From NCBI RefSeq assembly GCF_007714205.1, contig NZ_VMQU01000047.1, positions 1-38,325 of the forward strand: a DNA stretch of 38,325 nt. Direction: 5' to 3'. The translations under genes and the position numbers were made by a program. The stretch's first letter is position 1. The number at the start of each line of letters is the position of its first letter. The stretch comes from Mycobacterium helveticum. Its GTDB lineage: Bacteria > Actinomycetota > Actinomycetes > Mycobacteriales > Mycobacteriaceae. Under the pieces are notes generated by a model, which saw only the letters and a list, made by a program, of their open reading frames with translations, was not told the origin of the DNA and did no database searches. Shown in pieces: positions 23,600-32,424 of the stretch.

Positions 23600-23823
23600 G
23601 TGTTCCGCCCAAACGTGTTCTCAGGCCGAGATCTCGTCGATTTTTTCGCCCTGACGTCACGCTCGGCGCAGCGAAGGGGCGGGCCTTCGAACGCCGCCCT
23701 GAGGGCTTAGCCGCGCGCTCGCGGCCCAACCAACAGGTTGGACGGGAGCCCTGTTAGGGTGCTGGTACTCCCGCCTAACCTGAACACGGAACCCCCGAAG
23801 CCAACTGCGAAGAGGTAGTCGAC
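23600..23823 (+). promoter_or_regulatory. fadA-fadB promoter region with inverted repeat
   Basis: 224 bp without a gene. GTTAGG (23753-23758) and CCTAAC (23774-23779) form an inverted repeat with a 15-bp spacer. The right arm overlaps TAACCT, a good -10 that would start transcription near 23789, about 35 nt before the fadA ATG, which has GAAGAGG as ribosome site. This looks like a repressor site on the fadAB promoter. Upstream, a TTTTTT run (around 23640) after a short palindrome might help end the thiolase transcript. Confidence 0.4.
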
Positions 23824-25035
<1,212 letters not shown>

Positions 25036-25049
25036 AAGGCTGAATGACC

Positions 25050-27185
25050 ATGGCAGAGAACACTATTGGGTGGGACAAGGATGCCGACGGCATCGTCACG
25101 CTGACGCTGGACGACCCGACCGGGTCGGCCAACGTGATGAACGAGCACTATAAGGAGTCGATGCACAAGGCCGTCGAACGTCTTGTTGCCGAGAAGGATT
25201 CGATCACCGGCGTGGTGATCACCAGCGGCAAGAAGACCTTCTTCGCCGGCGGCGACCTCAAGAGCATGATCACCGCCGGGCCGGAGAACGCCGGCGAGAT
25301 CTTTGCCGAGGTCGAGGACATCAAGCGCGACCTGCGAACGCTGGAAACCCTGGGCAAGCCGGTGGTGGCCGCCATCAACGGCGCGGCGCTGGGCGGCGGC
25401 CTCGAGATCGCGCTGGCCTGCCACCACCGCATCGTCGCCGACGTCAAGGGCGTCCAGATCGGCCTGCCCGAGGTCACGCTGGGCCTGCTGCCCGGCGGTG
25501 GCGGCGTCACCCGCACGGTACGGATGCTGGGCATCCAGAACGCCTTCGTCAACGTGCTGAGCCAGGGCACCCGGTTCAAGCCGGCCGCCGCCAAGGACAA
25601 CGGCCTGGTCGACGAGCTGGTTTCCAGCGTCGACGAGCTGGTCCCGGCCGCCAAGGCCTGGATCAAGGCCAACCCCGAGGCTTGCATCCAGCCGTGGGAC
25701 GCCAAGGGCTACAAGATGCCCGGCGGCACCCCGTCGTCGCCCGCGCTGGCGGCGATCCTGCCGTCGTTCCCGTCGCTGCTGCGCAAGCAGCTCAAGGGCG
25801 CGCCGATGCCGGCGCCGCGGGCCATCCTGGCCGCCGCGGTCGAGGGCGCGCAGGTGGACTTCGGCACCGCCACCCGCATCGAGAGCCGGTACTTCACCGA
25901 GCTGGTCACCGGCCCGATCGCCAAGAACATGATCCAGGCGTTCTTCTTCGACCTGCAGACCATCAACTCCGGTGGCTCGCGGCCCGAGGGTATCGGCAAG
26001 ACCCCGATCACGAAGATCGGTGTGCTGGGTGCGGGCATGATGGGCGCCGGCATCGCCTACGTCTCGGCCAAGGCCGGATTCGACGTCGTGCTCAAGGACG
26101 TCACCGTGGAGGCCGCGCAGAAGGGCAAGGGTTACTCCGAGAAGCTGGAGGCCAAGGCGCTGGAGCGGGGCAAGACCACCAAGGAGCGCTCCGACGCGCT
26201 GCTGGCCCGCATCACCGCGACCGCCGACCCGCAGGACTTCACGGGCGTCGACTTCGTGATCGAGGCGGTGTTCGAGAACCAGGACCTCAAGCACAAGGTG
26301 TTCGGTGAGATCGAGGACATCGTGGAGCCGAACGCGGTCCTCGGGTCCAACACCTCCACGCTGCCGATCACCGGTCTGGCCACCGGGGTGAAGCGGCAGG
26401 AGGACTTCATCGGGATCCACTTCTTCTCGCCGGTCGACAAGATGCCTCTCGTCGAGATCATCAAGGGCGAGAAGACCTCCGACGAGGCACTGGCGCGGGT
26501 CTTCGACTACACGCTGGCCATCGGCAAGACCCCGATCGTCGTCAACGACAGCCGCGGCTTCTACACCAGCCGCGTCATCGGCACCTTCGTCAACGAGGCG
26601 CTGGCGATGCTCGGCGAGGGCGTCGAGCCGGCCTCGATCGAGCACGCCGGTTCGCAGGCCGGCTACCCGGCACCGCCGCTGCAGCTCTCCGACGAGCTCA
26701 ACATGGAGCTGATGCACAAGATCGCGCTCGCCACCCGCAAGGGTGTGGAGGACGCCGGCGGCACCTACGAGCCGCACCCGGCCGAGGCCGTCGTCGAGAA
26801 GATGATCGAGATCGGCCGTCCGTCAAGGCTTTCCGGAGCCGGTTTCTACGAGTACGTCGACGGCAAGCGCACCCGGCTGTGGCCGGGCCTGCGGGAGACC
26901 TTCAAGTCGGGCACCTCGCAGCCGCCGCTGCAGGACATGATCGACCGGATGCTGTTCGCCGAGGCGCTCGAGACGCAGAAGTGCATCGACGAGGGCGTCA
27001 TCACCTCGACCGCGGACGCCAACATCGGCTCGATCATGGGCATCGGCTTCCCGCCGTGGACGGGTGGTGCGGCGCAGTTGATCGCCGGTTACCCGCACGG
27101 CGGCAAGGCCGGTTTCGTCGCGCGGGCCAAGGAACTGGCTGCCAAGTACGGCGAGCGCTTCCAGCCGCCGGCGTCGCTGACCTGA
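25050..27185 (+). CDS. fadB: Trifunctional-enzyme alpha subunit: enoyl-CoA hydratase / 3-hydroxyacyl-CoA dehydrogenase
   Basis: 711 residues, equivalent to M. tuberculosis Rv0860 (FadB). The N-terminal crotonase domain carries both hydratase glutamates: Glu119 ([12 protein letters not shown]) and Glu141 ([15 protein letters not shown]). The dehydrogenase begins with the NAD fold [15 protein letters not shown] (about 325), and the catalytic His is in [15 protein letters not shown]. The C-terminal helical domain ends with the usual GFPPWTGG. It performs two successive beta-oxidation steps and passes the product to FadA. ATG 25050 is chosen (10 nt after GAAAGG, aligns with the known start); ATG 25044 adds two residues. 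A strong hairpin follows. Confidence 0.96.
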   Translation: MAENTIGWDKDADGIVTLTLDDPTGSANVMNEHYKESMHKAVERLVAEKDSITGVVITSGKKTFFAGGDLKSMITAGPENAGEIFAEVEDIKRDLRTLETLGKPVVAAINGAALGGGLEIALACHHRIVADVKGVQIGLPEVTLGLLPGGGGVTRTVRMLGIQNAFVNVLSQGTRFKPAAAKDNGLVDELVSSVDELVPAAKAWIKANPEACIQPWDAKGYKMPGGTPSSPALAAILPSFPSLLRKQLKGAPMPAPRAILAAAVEGAQVDFGTATRIESRYFTELVTGPIAKNMIQAFFFDLQTINSGGSRPEGIGKTPITKIGVLGAGMMGAGIAYVSAKAGFDVVLKDVTVEAAQKGKGYSEKLEAKALERGKTTKERSDALLARITATADPQDFTGVDFVIEAVFENQDLKHKVFGEIEDIVEPNAVLGSNTSTLPITGLATGVKRQEDFIGIHFFSPVDKMPLVEIIKGEKTSDEALARVFDYTLAIGKTPIVVNDSRGFYTSRVIGTFVNEALAMLGEGVEPASIEHAGSQAGYPAPPLQLSDELNMELMHKIALATRKGVEDAGGTYEPHPAEAVVEKMIEIGRPSRLSGAGFYEYVDGKRTRLWPGLRETFKSGTSQPPLQDMIDRMLFAEALETQKCIDEGVITSTADANIGSIMGIGFPPWTGGAAQLIAGYPHGGKAGFVARAKELAAKYGERFQPPASLT

Positions 27186-27193
27186 GCACCGCG

Positions 27194-27251
27194 CGAGCAG
27201 ACGCAAAAACCCCCCAAAACAACGGTTTTCGGGGGTTTTTGCGTCTGCTCG
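27194..27251. terminator. Long bidirectional hairpin terminator
   Basis: Two 27-nt arms (27194-27220 and 27225-27251) pair with one mismatch around an AACG loop. The arms contain AAAAACCCCC and GGGGGTTTTT, so each strand ends its stem in a T-rich arm. It sits between fadB and the convergent LLM gene and should stop both. The outer GAGCAGACGC arm resembles sequences I have seen in other mycobacterial intergenic regions. Confidence 0.85.
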
Positions 27252-27254
27252 GCC

Positions 27255-28112
27255 TCAAATGGCGGCGGCGATCCGGCGCCACTGCTCGCGGGGGAAGGCC
27301 CGCGGGTCGTCGGTGAGCACCTGCACGCAGACATGGTCGGCGCCGGCGGCATGATGCTCGGCGACCCGCCGCATGACGGCCTCCTCGTCGCCCCACGCGA
27401 TCAGCGCGTCGAAGAGCCGGTCGGTCACCTGCGTCACATCGTCTTCCGAAAAGCCGCAGCGCAGCATGTTGTTGGCGTAGTTCGGCATCGACAGATACGC
27501 CCGCAGCGTATCGGTTCCGATGCGGCGCGCCTCGTCGTAGGTGTCGCAGAGGATGACACCCTGCTCCGGCAGCAACAACGGCCCCTGGCCCACAACCGAA
27601 CGGGCATAAGCGGTGTGCTCGGGAGTGACCAGGTAGGGGTGGGCCCCGCGGGCGCGGCTCGCCGACAACGCCAGCATCTTGGGGCCCAGCGCGGCCAGGA
27701 CCCGACTCTCGACGGGCACGGGCCGCGGCGCGGCATCCAGGCCGTCCAGGTACGCCGCGGTGGCGGCCAGCGGCTTGCGGTAGCGCCCGGGCTGGCCAGC
27801 GTCGATGAGCGGCGCATGGCTGACCCCGATGCCCAACAGGAAACGGTCCCCGTGCTCGGCGGTCAGCTCCGCATGGGATTCGGCGACCTCGCCGGGCGCG
27901 TGCATCCACAGGTTCAGGATCCCGGTGGCGATCACCGTGCGCCTGGTTGCGGCGAGCAGCCGGGCGACCGCGCCGAGCACCGGCCCGCCGACGTCGGGAA
28001 TCCACAGCGCCGGGAAACCCAGTTCGTCCAATTCCGCTGCCGCCTCGGCGGATTCGGATGCGTCGCCGTAGCGTAGCTGGCTACTCCAGATTCCGACACC
28101 GGTGAGTTCCAT
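27255..28112 (-). CDS. LLM-class (luciferase-like) F420-dependent oxidoreductase
   Basis: 285 residues, TIM-barrel luciferase-like family. Typical segments are ELDELGFPALWIPDVGGPV near the start, TGILNLWMHAPGEVAESHAELTAEH and FLLGIGVSHAPLI; the end carries DHVCVQVLTDDPRAFPREQWRRIA. It would use F420 (common in mycobacteria) or FMN for hydride transfer on an unknown substrate. ATG 28112 lies 9 nt after AAGGA; ATG 28121 directly abuts that site and is less likely. It lies tail to tail with fadB across the hairpin. Probably an operon with the FAD monooxygenase upstream (39-bp gap). Confidence 0.87.
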   Translation of the reverse strand: MELTGVGIWSSQLRYGDASESAEAAAELDELGFPALWIPDVGGPVLGAVARLLAATRRTVIATGILNLWMHAPGEVAESHAELTAEHGDRFLLGIGVSHAPLIDAGQPGRYRKPLAATAAYLDGLDAAPRPVPVESRVLAALGPKMLALSASRARGAHPYLVTPEHTAYARSVVGQGPLLLPEQGVILCDTYDEARRIGTDTLRAYLSMPNYANNMLRCGFSEDDVTQVTDRLFDALIAWGDEEAVMRRVAEHHAAGADHVCVQVLTDDPRAFPREQWRRIAAAI

Positions 28113-28151
28113 GCAGGTCATTCCTTCCGTCAGGGCTTTCCGACCATGCTG

Positions 28152-29360
28152 TCAGACGTCGGCCTCGGGGTAGTCGGGGACCTGCATCGAGTCAAAGAGT
28201 CGCAGGCCCTTGGTGTTGAGCTTGGCCAGAGCGCGGGAAAGCGGTGCGGGCATCCGCGAGACGAGCTGGGCACCGCGGGTCAGTGCCCAGGTCCCGGCCG
28301 GCGAGCCGGGAATGATGCTCTTGGCGACGCCGCGGGCGAAGGCCCGGCTGCGCAGCACCGGCTCGCGCATCGCCAGTTCGTACCCGGCGAACGCACGCAG
28401 GTGGTCGCCGCCCGCGCGGGCCAGTTCGCCGGCCAGCACGTAGGCGCCCAGCACCGCGAGGCTGGTGCTGCCGCCGACCGCGGGGCCCGGGCAGTACCCG
28501 GCGTCGCCGACCAGGGTGACCCGCCGGCGCGACCACCTGTCCAGTCGCAGCTGAGTGATCGCGTCGAAGTAGAACGCCGGCGTCGCCTCGAGTTCGTCGA
28601 GCCAACGGTCCACCTCCGAATGCATGCCCACGAACATGTCGTGCAGAATCTGCTTCTGCCGCCGCGGATCCCGATGCCCGCTGTCGAGTTCTGCGGTGCT
28701 GCGAAACAGAAAGGCCGCGCGGGCGTCGTCCAGGTGCGCCGCGGTGTGGAGCGCCGCGAGGCGACCGACGCCGACGTGACCGATCATGCGCCCCGCATCG
28801 GCCAGCGCCTTGGGCACCGAGAGCACGGCCAGATATCCCCCGAGGAAGCGGGTGAGTTCGCCCTCCTCGCCGAACGTCAGGCGCCGAACGTTGGAGTGCA
28901 ACCCGTCGGCGCCGACGACGACCTCGAACGCGCGGGCGGGCGCGTGCTCGAAGGTCACGTCGCCGTCGATGTCGATCGATGTGATCGAGTCGTCGAACAG
29001 GTACTCGACGTCGTCGCGGCCGGCGGCGTAGTAGATCTCGCTGAGGTCGTCGCGCATGATCACCACGTGCCGGTCGGAGGTGGCTCCATAGACCTTGGTG
29101 AGGTCGATCTCGGTGGCTCGCGTGCTGCCCTCGCGGTACATCGCGAGCCGGTCGGTCCCGGTGGCGCGTTCCTCGATGCGCGCCAGGACCCCCATTTTCG
29201 CCGAGATCTCCATCGCCGGACGGAAAAGGTCGACGGCGTGGCCGCCGGCCTTGCGCGGGGCCGGCGCGCGCTCGACGACGGTGACGGCGAAACCGTACCG
29301 GCTCAGCCAGTACGCCAGGACCGGCCCGGCGACGCTGGCTCCGGAGATGAGGATCCGCAT
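28152..29360 (-). CDS. FAD-dependent aromatic-hydroxylase-type monooxygenase
   Basis: 402 residues, PHBH-like flavoprotein. The ADP-binding fold at the start is MRILISGASVAGPVLAYWL, with VVER near 33 holding the ribose. The middle DG-type motif is VVGADGLHSNVRR, and the second FAD motif is LVGDAGYCPGPAVGG. These are hallmarks of single-component hydroxylases such as the RdmE and TetX types, also seen in geranylgeranyl reductase relatives. It would hydroxylate or reduce a hydrophobic compound with NAD(P)H. It begins at ATG 29360 with TAGGCT ending 7 nt upstream and no Shine-Dalgarno sequence (leaderless). It is divergent from the second LLM gene by 38 bp. Substrate not identifiable. Confidence 0.87.
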   Translation of the reverse strand: MRILISGASVAGPVLAYWLSRYGFAVTVVERAPAPRKAGGHAVDLFRPAMEISAKMGVLARIEERATGTDRLAMYREGSTRATEIDLTKVYGATSDRHVVIMRDDLSEIYYAAGRDDVEYLFDDSITSIDIDGDVTFEHAPARAFEVVVGADGLHSNVRRLTFGEEGELTRFLGGYLAVLSVPKALADAGRMIGHVGVGRLAALHTAAHLDDARAAFLFRSTAELDSGHRDPRRQKQILHDMFVGMHSEVDRWLDELEATPAFYFDAITQLRLDRWSRRRVTLVGDAGYCPGPAVGGSTSLAVLGAYVLAGELARAGGDHLRAFAGYELAMREPVLRSRAFARGVAKSIIPGSPAGTWALTRGAQLVSRMPAPLSRALAKLNTKGLRLFDSMQVPDYPEADV

Positions 29361-29367
29361 CGCGCGC

Positions 29368-29391
29368 AGCCTACTCGGTCCAGGCTAGAGT
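29368..29391. promoter_or_regulatory. Back-to-back leaderless promoters
   Basis: Minus strand: TAGGCT (29368-29373), 7 nt, then ATG 29360. Plus strand: TAGAGT (29386-29391), 7 nt, then ATG 29399. Both lie in a 38-bp gap. The -35 region of each reaches into the opposite coding sequence, so the two promoters must compete or be co-regulated. Confidence 0.55.
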
Positions 29392-29398
29392 CGGCGCC

Positions 29399-30388
29399 AT
29401 GCGCTTCGGGCTTTTCATTCCGCAAGGCTGGCGAATGGATCTGGTCGGCATCGAACCCGACGAACACTGGCCGGTGATGCGCGATCTGGCCGGATACGCC
29501 GACGGCAGCGCATGGGACTCGCTGTGGGTCTACGACCACTTCCACACCGTCCCGATGCCGACGGGCGAGGCCACCCACGAGGCGTGGTCGCTGATGGCGG
29601 CGTACGCGGCCACCACGTCGCGGATCAAGCTCGGGCAGATGTGCACGGCGATGAGCTACCGCAACCCGGTGTACCTGGCCAAGGTGGCCGCGACGGCCGA
29701 CATCATCTCCGGGGGCCGTATCCAGATGGGCATCGGCGGCGGCTGGTACGAACACGAGTGGCGCGCGTACGGCTACGGCTTCCCGTCGGCCGGGGTGCGG
29801 TTGGGCCGACTCGATGAAGGCGTCCAGATCATGCGCACCGCCTGGCGCGACGGCAAAGTCAGTTTCGACGGTCGGCATTACCAGGTCGACGGGGCGATCG
29901 TGGCCCCGAAGCCGTTGCAGGACAACGGGCTACCGTTGTGGATCGCCGGTGGCGGCGAGAAGGTGACGTTGCGCATCGCCGCGCAGTACGCGCAGTACAC
30001 CAACTTCACCCCGGAGCCCGAGGCGTTCGCCCACAAGTCGGAGGTGCTGGCCCGGCACTGCCGCGAGGTGGGCACCGACTTCGACGCCATCGTGCGTTCG
30101 GTCAACATCAACGCCGTGATCGGCGCGTCGGACGCCGACGTCGCCGAGAGGATGCGACACGTCCGCGAGCGCCTGGTGCGTCACCTCCCCGAGGCCGCTG
30201 CCGACGCGATGATCGCCGGCACCAGCGGCCCGGACTCGGCGACGGGCACACCGGAACAGGTGATCGAGCGGATCACGAGGATTCGCGACCTCGGGTGCGA
30301 GTACGTGATCTGCTACTTCCCCGAGGCCGCCTACGACCGGTCCGGCCTCGAGTTGTTCGAACGCGAGGTGATCCCCGCGCTGGGTTAG
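29399..30388 (+). CDS. LLM-class F420-dependent oxidoreductase
   Basis: 329 residues. Family features are MRFGLFIPQGWRMDL at the start, DSLWVYDHFHTVP, IKLGQMCTAMSYRNPVYLAKVAATADIISGGR split across the F420-binding region, GIGGGWYEHEW, PLWIAGGGEKVTLRIAA, and a late TGTPEQVIERITRIRDLGCEY. These indicate an F420-dependent TIG-type enzyme of actinobacteria. It reads away from the FAD monooxygenase across a leaderless double promoter, so the two are likely used together. Its TAG stop shares bases with the TAA stop of the convergent ABM gene. Substrate unknown. Confidence 0.88.
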   Translation: MRFGLFIPQGWRMDLVGIEPDEHWPVMRDLAGYADGSAWDSLWVYDHFHTVPMPTGEATHEAWSLMAAYAATTSRIKLGQMCTAMSYRNPVYLAKVAATADIISGGRIQMGIGGGWYEHEWRAYGYGFPSAGVRLGRLDEGVQIMRTAWRDGKVSFDGRHYQVDGAIVAPKPLQDNGLPLWIAGGGEKVTLRIAAQYAQYTNFTPEPEAFAHKSEVLARHCREVGTDFDAIVRSVNINAVIGASDADVAERMRHVRERLVRHLPEAAADAMIAGTSGPDSATGTPEQVIERITRIRDLGCEYVICYFPEAAYDRSGLELFEREVIPALG

Positions 30389-30678
30389 ATATCGCTGGTG
30401 AGGTATCGCGTCTTGACCGGCGGCGCCCCCAGCAGGGGAGGCAGGTCGGTCAGCTTCCCTTCGCCGGCGCGAAACGCGCGGTAGGCCTCGTCGTCCTCGA
30501 CCGTTGCCCAGATTTCGTAGATCAGCCAGTGGGCTTCGTCGTCCTCGTCGACGAGCACGTCGGTGCGAAGGTTGCCGGCGTACGCGCGGGTGTCCCGCAG
30601 CGCCCGGCCCATCACGTCGCGCGCCGCGGCAACCGCGTCGGGCTTGAATTTCAGTTCCAGTATCACCGTGACTGGCAT
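30385..30678 (-). CDS. ABM-domain (antibiotic biosynthesis monooxygenase-like) protein
   Basis: 97 residues, single ferredoxin-like alpha/beta barrel that normally forms dimers. Signs are a first strand VTVILELKFKPDAVAAARDVMG, HWLIYEIWATVEDDEAYRAFR, and a C-terminal strand ending KTRYLTSDI. Members act as small cofactor-less oxygenases or as stress proteins degrading heme or quinones, and the sequence alone does not choose between these. ATG 30678 follows GAGGGAGACGCC. Its stop overlaps the stop of the convergent LLM gene by three bases. Much longer upstream reading frames in the same phase are not supported. Confidence 0.8.
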   Translation of the reverse strand: MPVTVILELKFKPDAVAAARDVMGRALRDTRAYAGNLRTDVLVDEDDEAHWLIYEIWATVEDDEAYRAFRAGEGKLTDLPPLLGAPPVKTRYLTSDI

Positions 30679-30833
30679 GGCGTCTCCCTCGCTGCGGCGG
30701 CGCTCCCACAATAGGCGCTGGACCGCCGCCGGGCCGCTGCCGAGAACATAATTTCTGCTTTCGTCTAATGCTGTTGTACTTTTGCGTGAGCGCATTCTCG
30801 CGCGAACTGCGGATGATCGCCGGAGGACTTTCG

Positions 30834-31259
30834 ATGCAACGAGCACTCGCCCCCGAAATCTCCACCTGGCCCGACGCGAACCCCCAGCTGATCGGCAGCA
30901 GGTGCGGCAGTTGCGGCGCCACAACATTTCCCGTGCAGCAGTGGTGCCCCCGCTGCAGCGCCGGGGAGATGAGCGACGTGCTGCTGCCGCGCCGCGGCAC
31001 CCTCGTGGCCTGGACCACGCAGGGATTTCCGCCCGGCGCGCCCTACGCCGGTCCGTCCGGCAAGGACTTCGTGCCGTTCGGCGTCGGACTGGTCCAGCTC
31101 GACGACGTCATCCGGGTCGAGGGCCGGCTGACCGAGAACGATCCGGCCAAGATCCGGTTCGGCCAGCAGGTCGAGTTGACCATGGTGCCGTTCACCACCG
31201 ACGAGGAAGGCGCCGAAGTGATGACGTTCGCGTTCCGGCCGATCGCAGAGGGGGCCTGA
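30834..31259 (+). CDS. DUF35 zinc-ribbon/OB-fold protein, second copy
   Basis: 141 residues. The zinc ribbon has four cysteines in CGSCGATTFPVQQWCPRC (about residues 24-41), then an OB fold (GTLVAWTTQGFPPGAPYAGPSG onward) ending in TFAFRPIA. ATG 30834 has GGAGGA about 8 nt upstream; an earlier ATG at 30768 has no ribosome site. The thiolase-like gene begins one base after its stop, so they are co-translated and likely form one complex, as for ChsH2-type DUF35 with Ltp2. The product is only distantly similar to the first DUF35 protein at 21961, so it is not a recent duplicate. Confidence 0.87.
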   Translation: MQRALAPEISTWPDANPQLIGSRCGSCGATTFPVQQWCPRCSAGEMSDVLLPRRGTLVAWTTQGFPPGAPYAGPSGKDFVPFGVGLVQLDDVIRVEGRLTENDPAKIRFGQQVELTMVPFTTDEEGAEVMTFAFRPIAEGA

Positions 31260-31260
31260 A

Positions 31261-32406
31261 ATGAGCAACGACGTCGCGATCGTCGGCGTGGGCCTGCACC
31301 CGTTCGGCAGGTTCGAGAAGACGGCGATGCAGATGGGCGCCGAGGCGATCCAGTCCGCGCTGGCCGACGCCGGCATGGACTGGCAAGACATCCAGTTCGG
31401 CTTCGGCGGCAGTTATGAGGTGTCCAACCCCGACGCGGTGACCCGCCTGGTCGGGCTGACCGGCATCACGTTCACCAACGTGTTCAACGCCTGCGCCACC
31501 GCGGCCAGCGCCATCCAGCAGACCGCCGACACCATCCGATTGGGCAAGTACGACATCGGCATCGCCATCGGCATGGACAAACACCCGCGCGGGGCGTTCA
31601 CCGACGACCCCGCCAAGCTGGCGCTGCCGCAGTGGTACGCCCAGAACGGGCAGTTCGTCACCACCAAGTTCTTCGGCATGAAGGCCAACAAGTACCTGCA
31701 CGACCACCACGTCTCCCAGGCCACGCTGGCCAAGGTGGCCGCAAAGAACTTCCGCAACGGCGCACTGAACCCGAACGCGTTCCGCCGCAAGCCGATCCCC
31801 GAAGAGCAGATCCTCAACTCGGCCGTGCTCAACTATCCGCTGACGCAGTACATGTTCTGCGCGCCCGACGAGGGCGCGGCCGCGGTCATCATGTGCCGCG
31901 CCGAGATGGCCCACAAGTTCACCGACAAGCCGGTGTACGTGCGCGCGTGTGAGATTCGCACGCGCCGCTACGGTGCCTACGAGGTGCATGCCACCTCGGC
32001 GCCGCTGGACGGGGATGCCGCGCCGACCGTCTATGCGGCCCGGGCCGCCTACGAGGCCGCGGGCATCGGCCCCGAGGACGTCAACGTCGCGCAGCTGCAG
32101 GACACCGACGCCGGCGCCGAGGTCATCCACATGGCCGAGACGGGCCTGTGCGCCGACGGCGAACAGGAGAAGCTGGTGGCCGACGGCGCCACCGAGATCC
32201 ACGGCTCGATCCCGGTCAACACCGACGGGGGACTGATCGCCAACGGCGAGCCGATCGGCGCATCGGGGCTGCGGCAGATGCACGAGCTGGTGCGTCAGCT
32301 GCGCGGCGAGGCCGGCGAGCGCCAGGTGCCGGGCGACCCGCGCGTCGGCCTGGCCCAGGTGTACGGCGCACCGGGCACCGCGTCGGCGACGATCCTGTCG
32401 CTCTAG
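31261..32406 (+). CDS. Thiolase-fold lipid-transfer-type enzyme lacking the catalytic His
   Basis: 381 residues. The thiolase N-terminus is intact, including nucleophile Cys78 (VFNACATAAS). The C-terminal GHPxGA motif is GEPIGASG here, with Glu330 replacing the general-base His. The usual ELHDCF segment reads QLQDTDAG, and the second Cys position is YGAPGTAS. Such variants with a DUF35 partner are retro-aldolase-like or unconventional rather than classical thiolases; Ltp2 with ChsH2 cleaves a steroid side-chain intermediate by retro-aldol reaction. Here the Cys is retained, so chemistry is uncertain. It is one base from its DUF35 partner, and 18 bp from the convergent helicase end. Confidence 0.85.
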   Translation: MSNDVAIVGVGLHPFGRFEKTAMQMGAEAIQSALADAGMDWQDIQFGFGGSYEVSNPDAVTRLVGLTGITFTNVFNACATAASAIQQTADTIRLGKYDIGIAIGMDKHPRGAFTDDPAKLALPQWYAQNGQFVTTKFFGMKANKYLHDHHVSQATLAKVAAKNFRNGALNPNAFRRKPIPEEQILNSAVLNYPLTQYMFCAPDEGAAAVIMCRAEMAHKFTDKPVYVRACEIRTRRYGAYEVHATSAPLDGDAAPTVYAARAAYEAAGIGPEDVNVAQLQDTDAGAEVIHMAETGLCADGEQEKLVADGATEIHGSIPVNTDGGLIANGEPIGASGLRQMHELVRQLRGEAGERQVPGDPRVGLAQVYGAPGTASATILSL

Positions 32407-32424
32407 CACCAGCTCCGGCCCGCC

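Noticed and set aside
23600..23823. Possible small RNA in the gap before fadA
   Set aside because: Short G/C-rich inverted segments (GGGCGG with CCGCCC) are expected by chance at this GC content, and no promoter plus terminator pair frames them.
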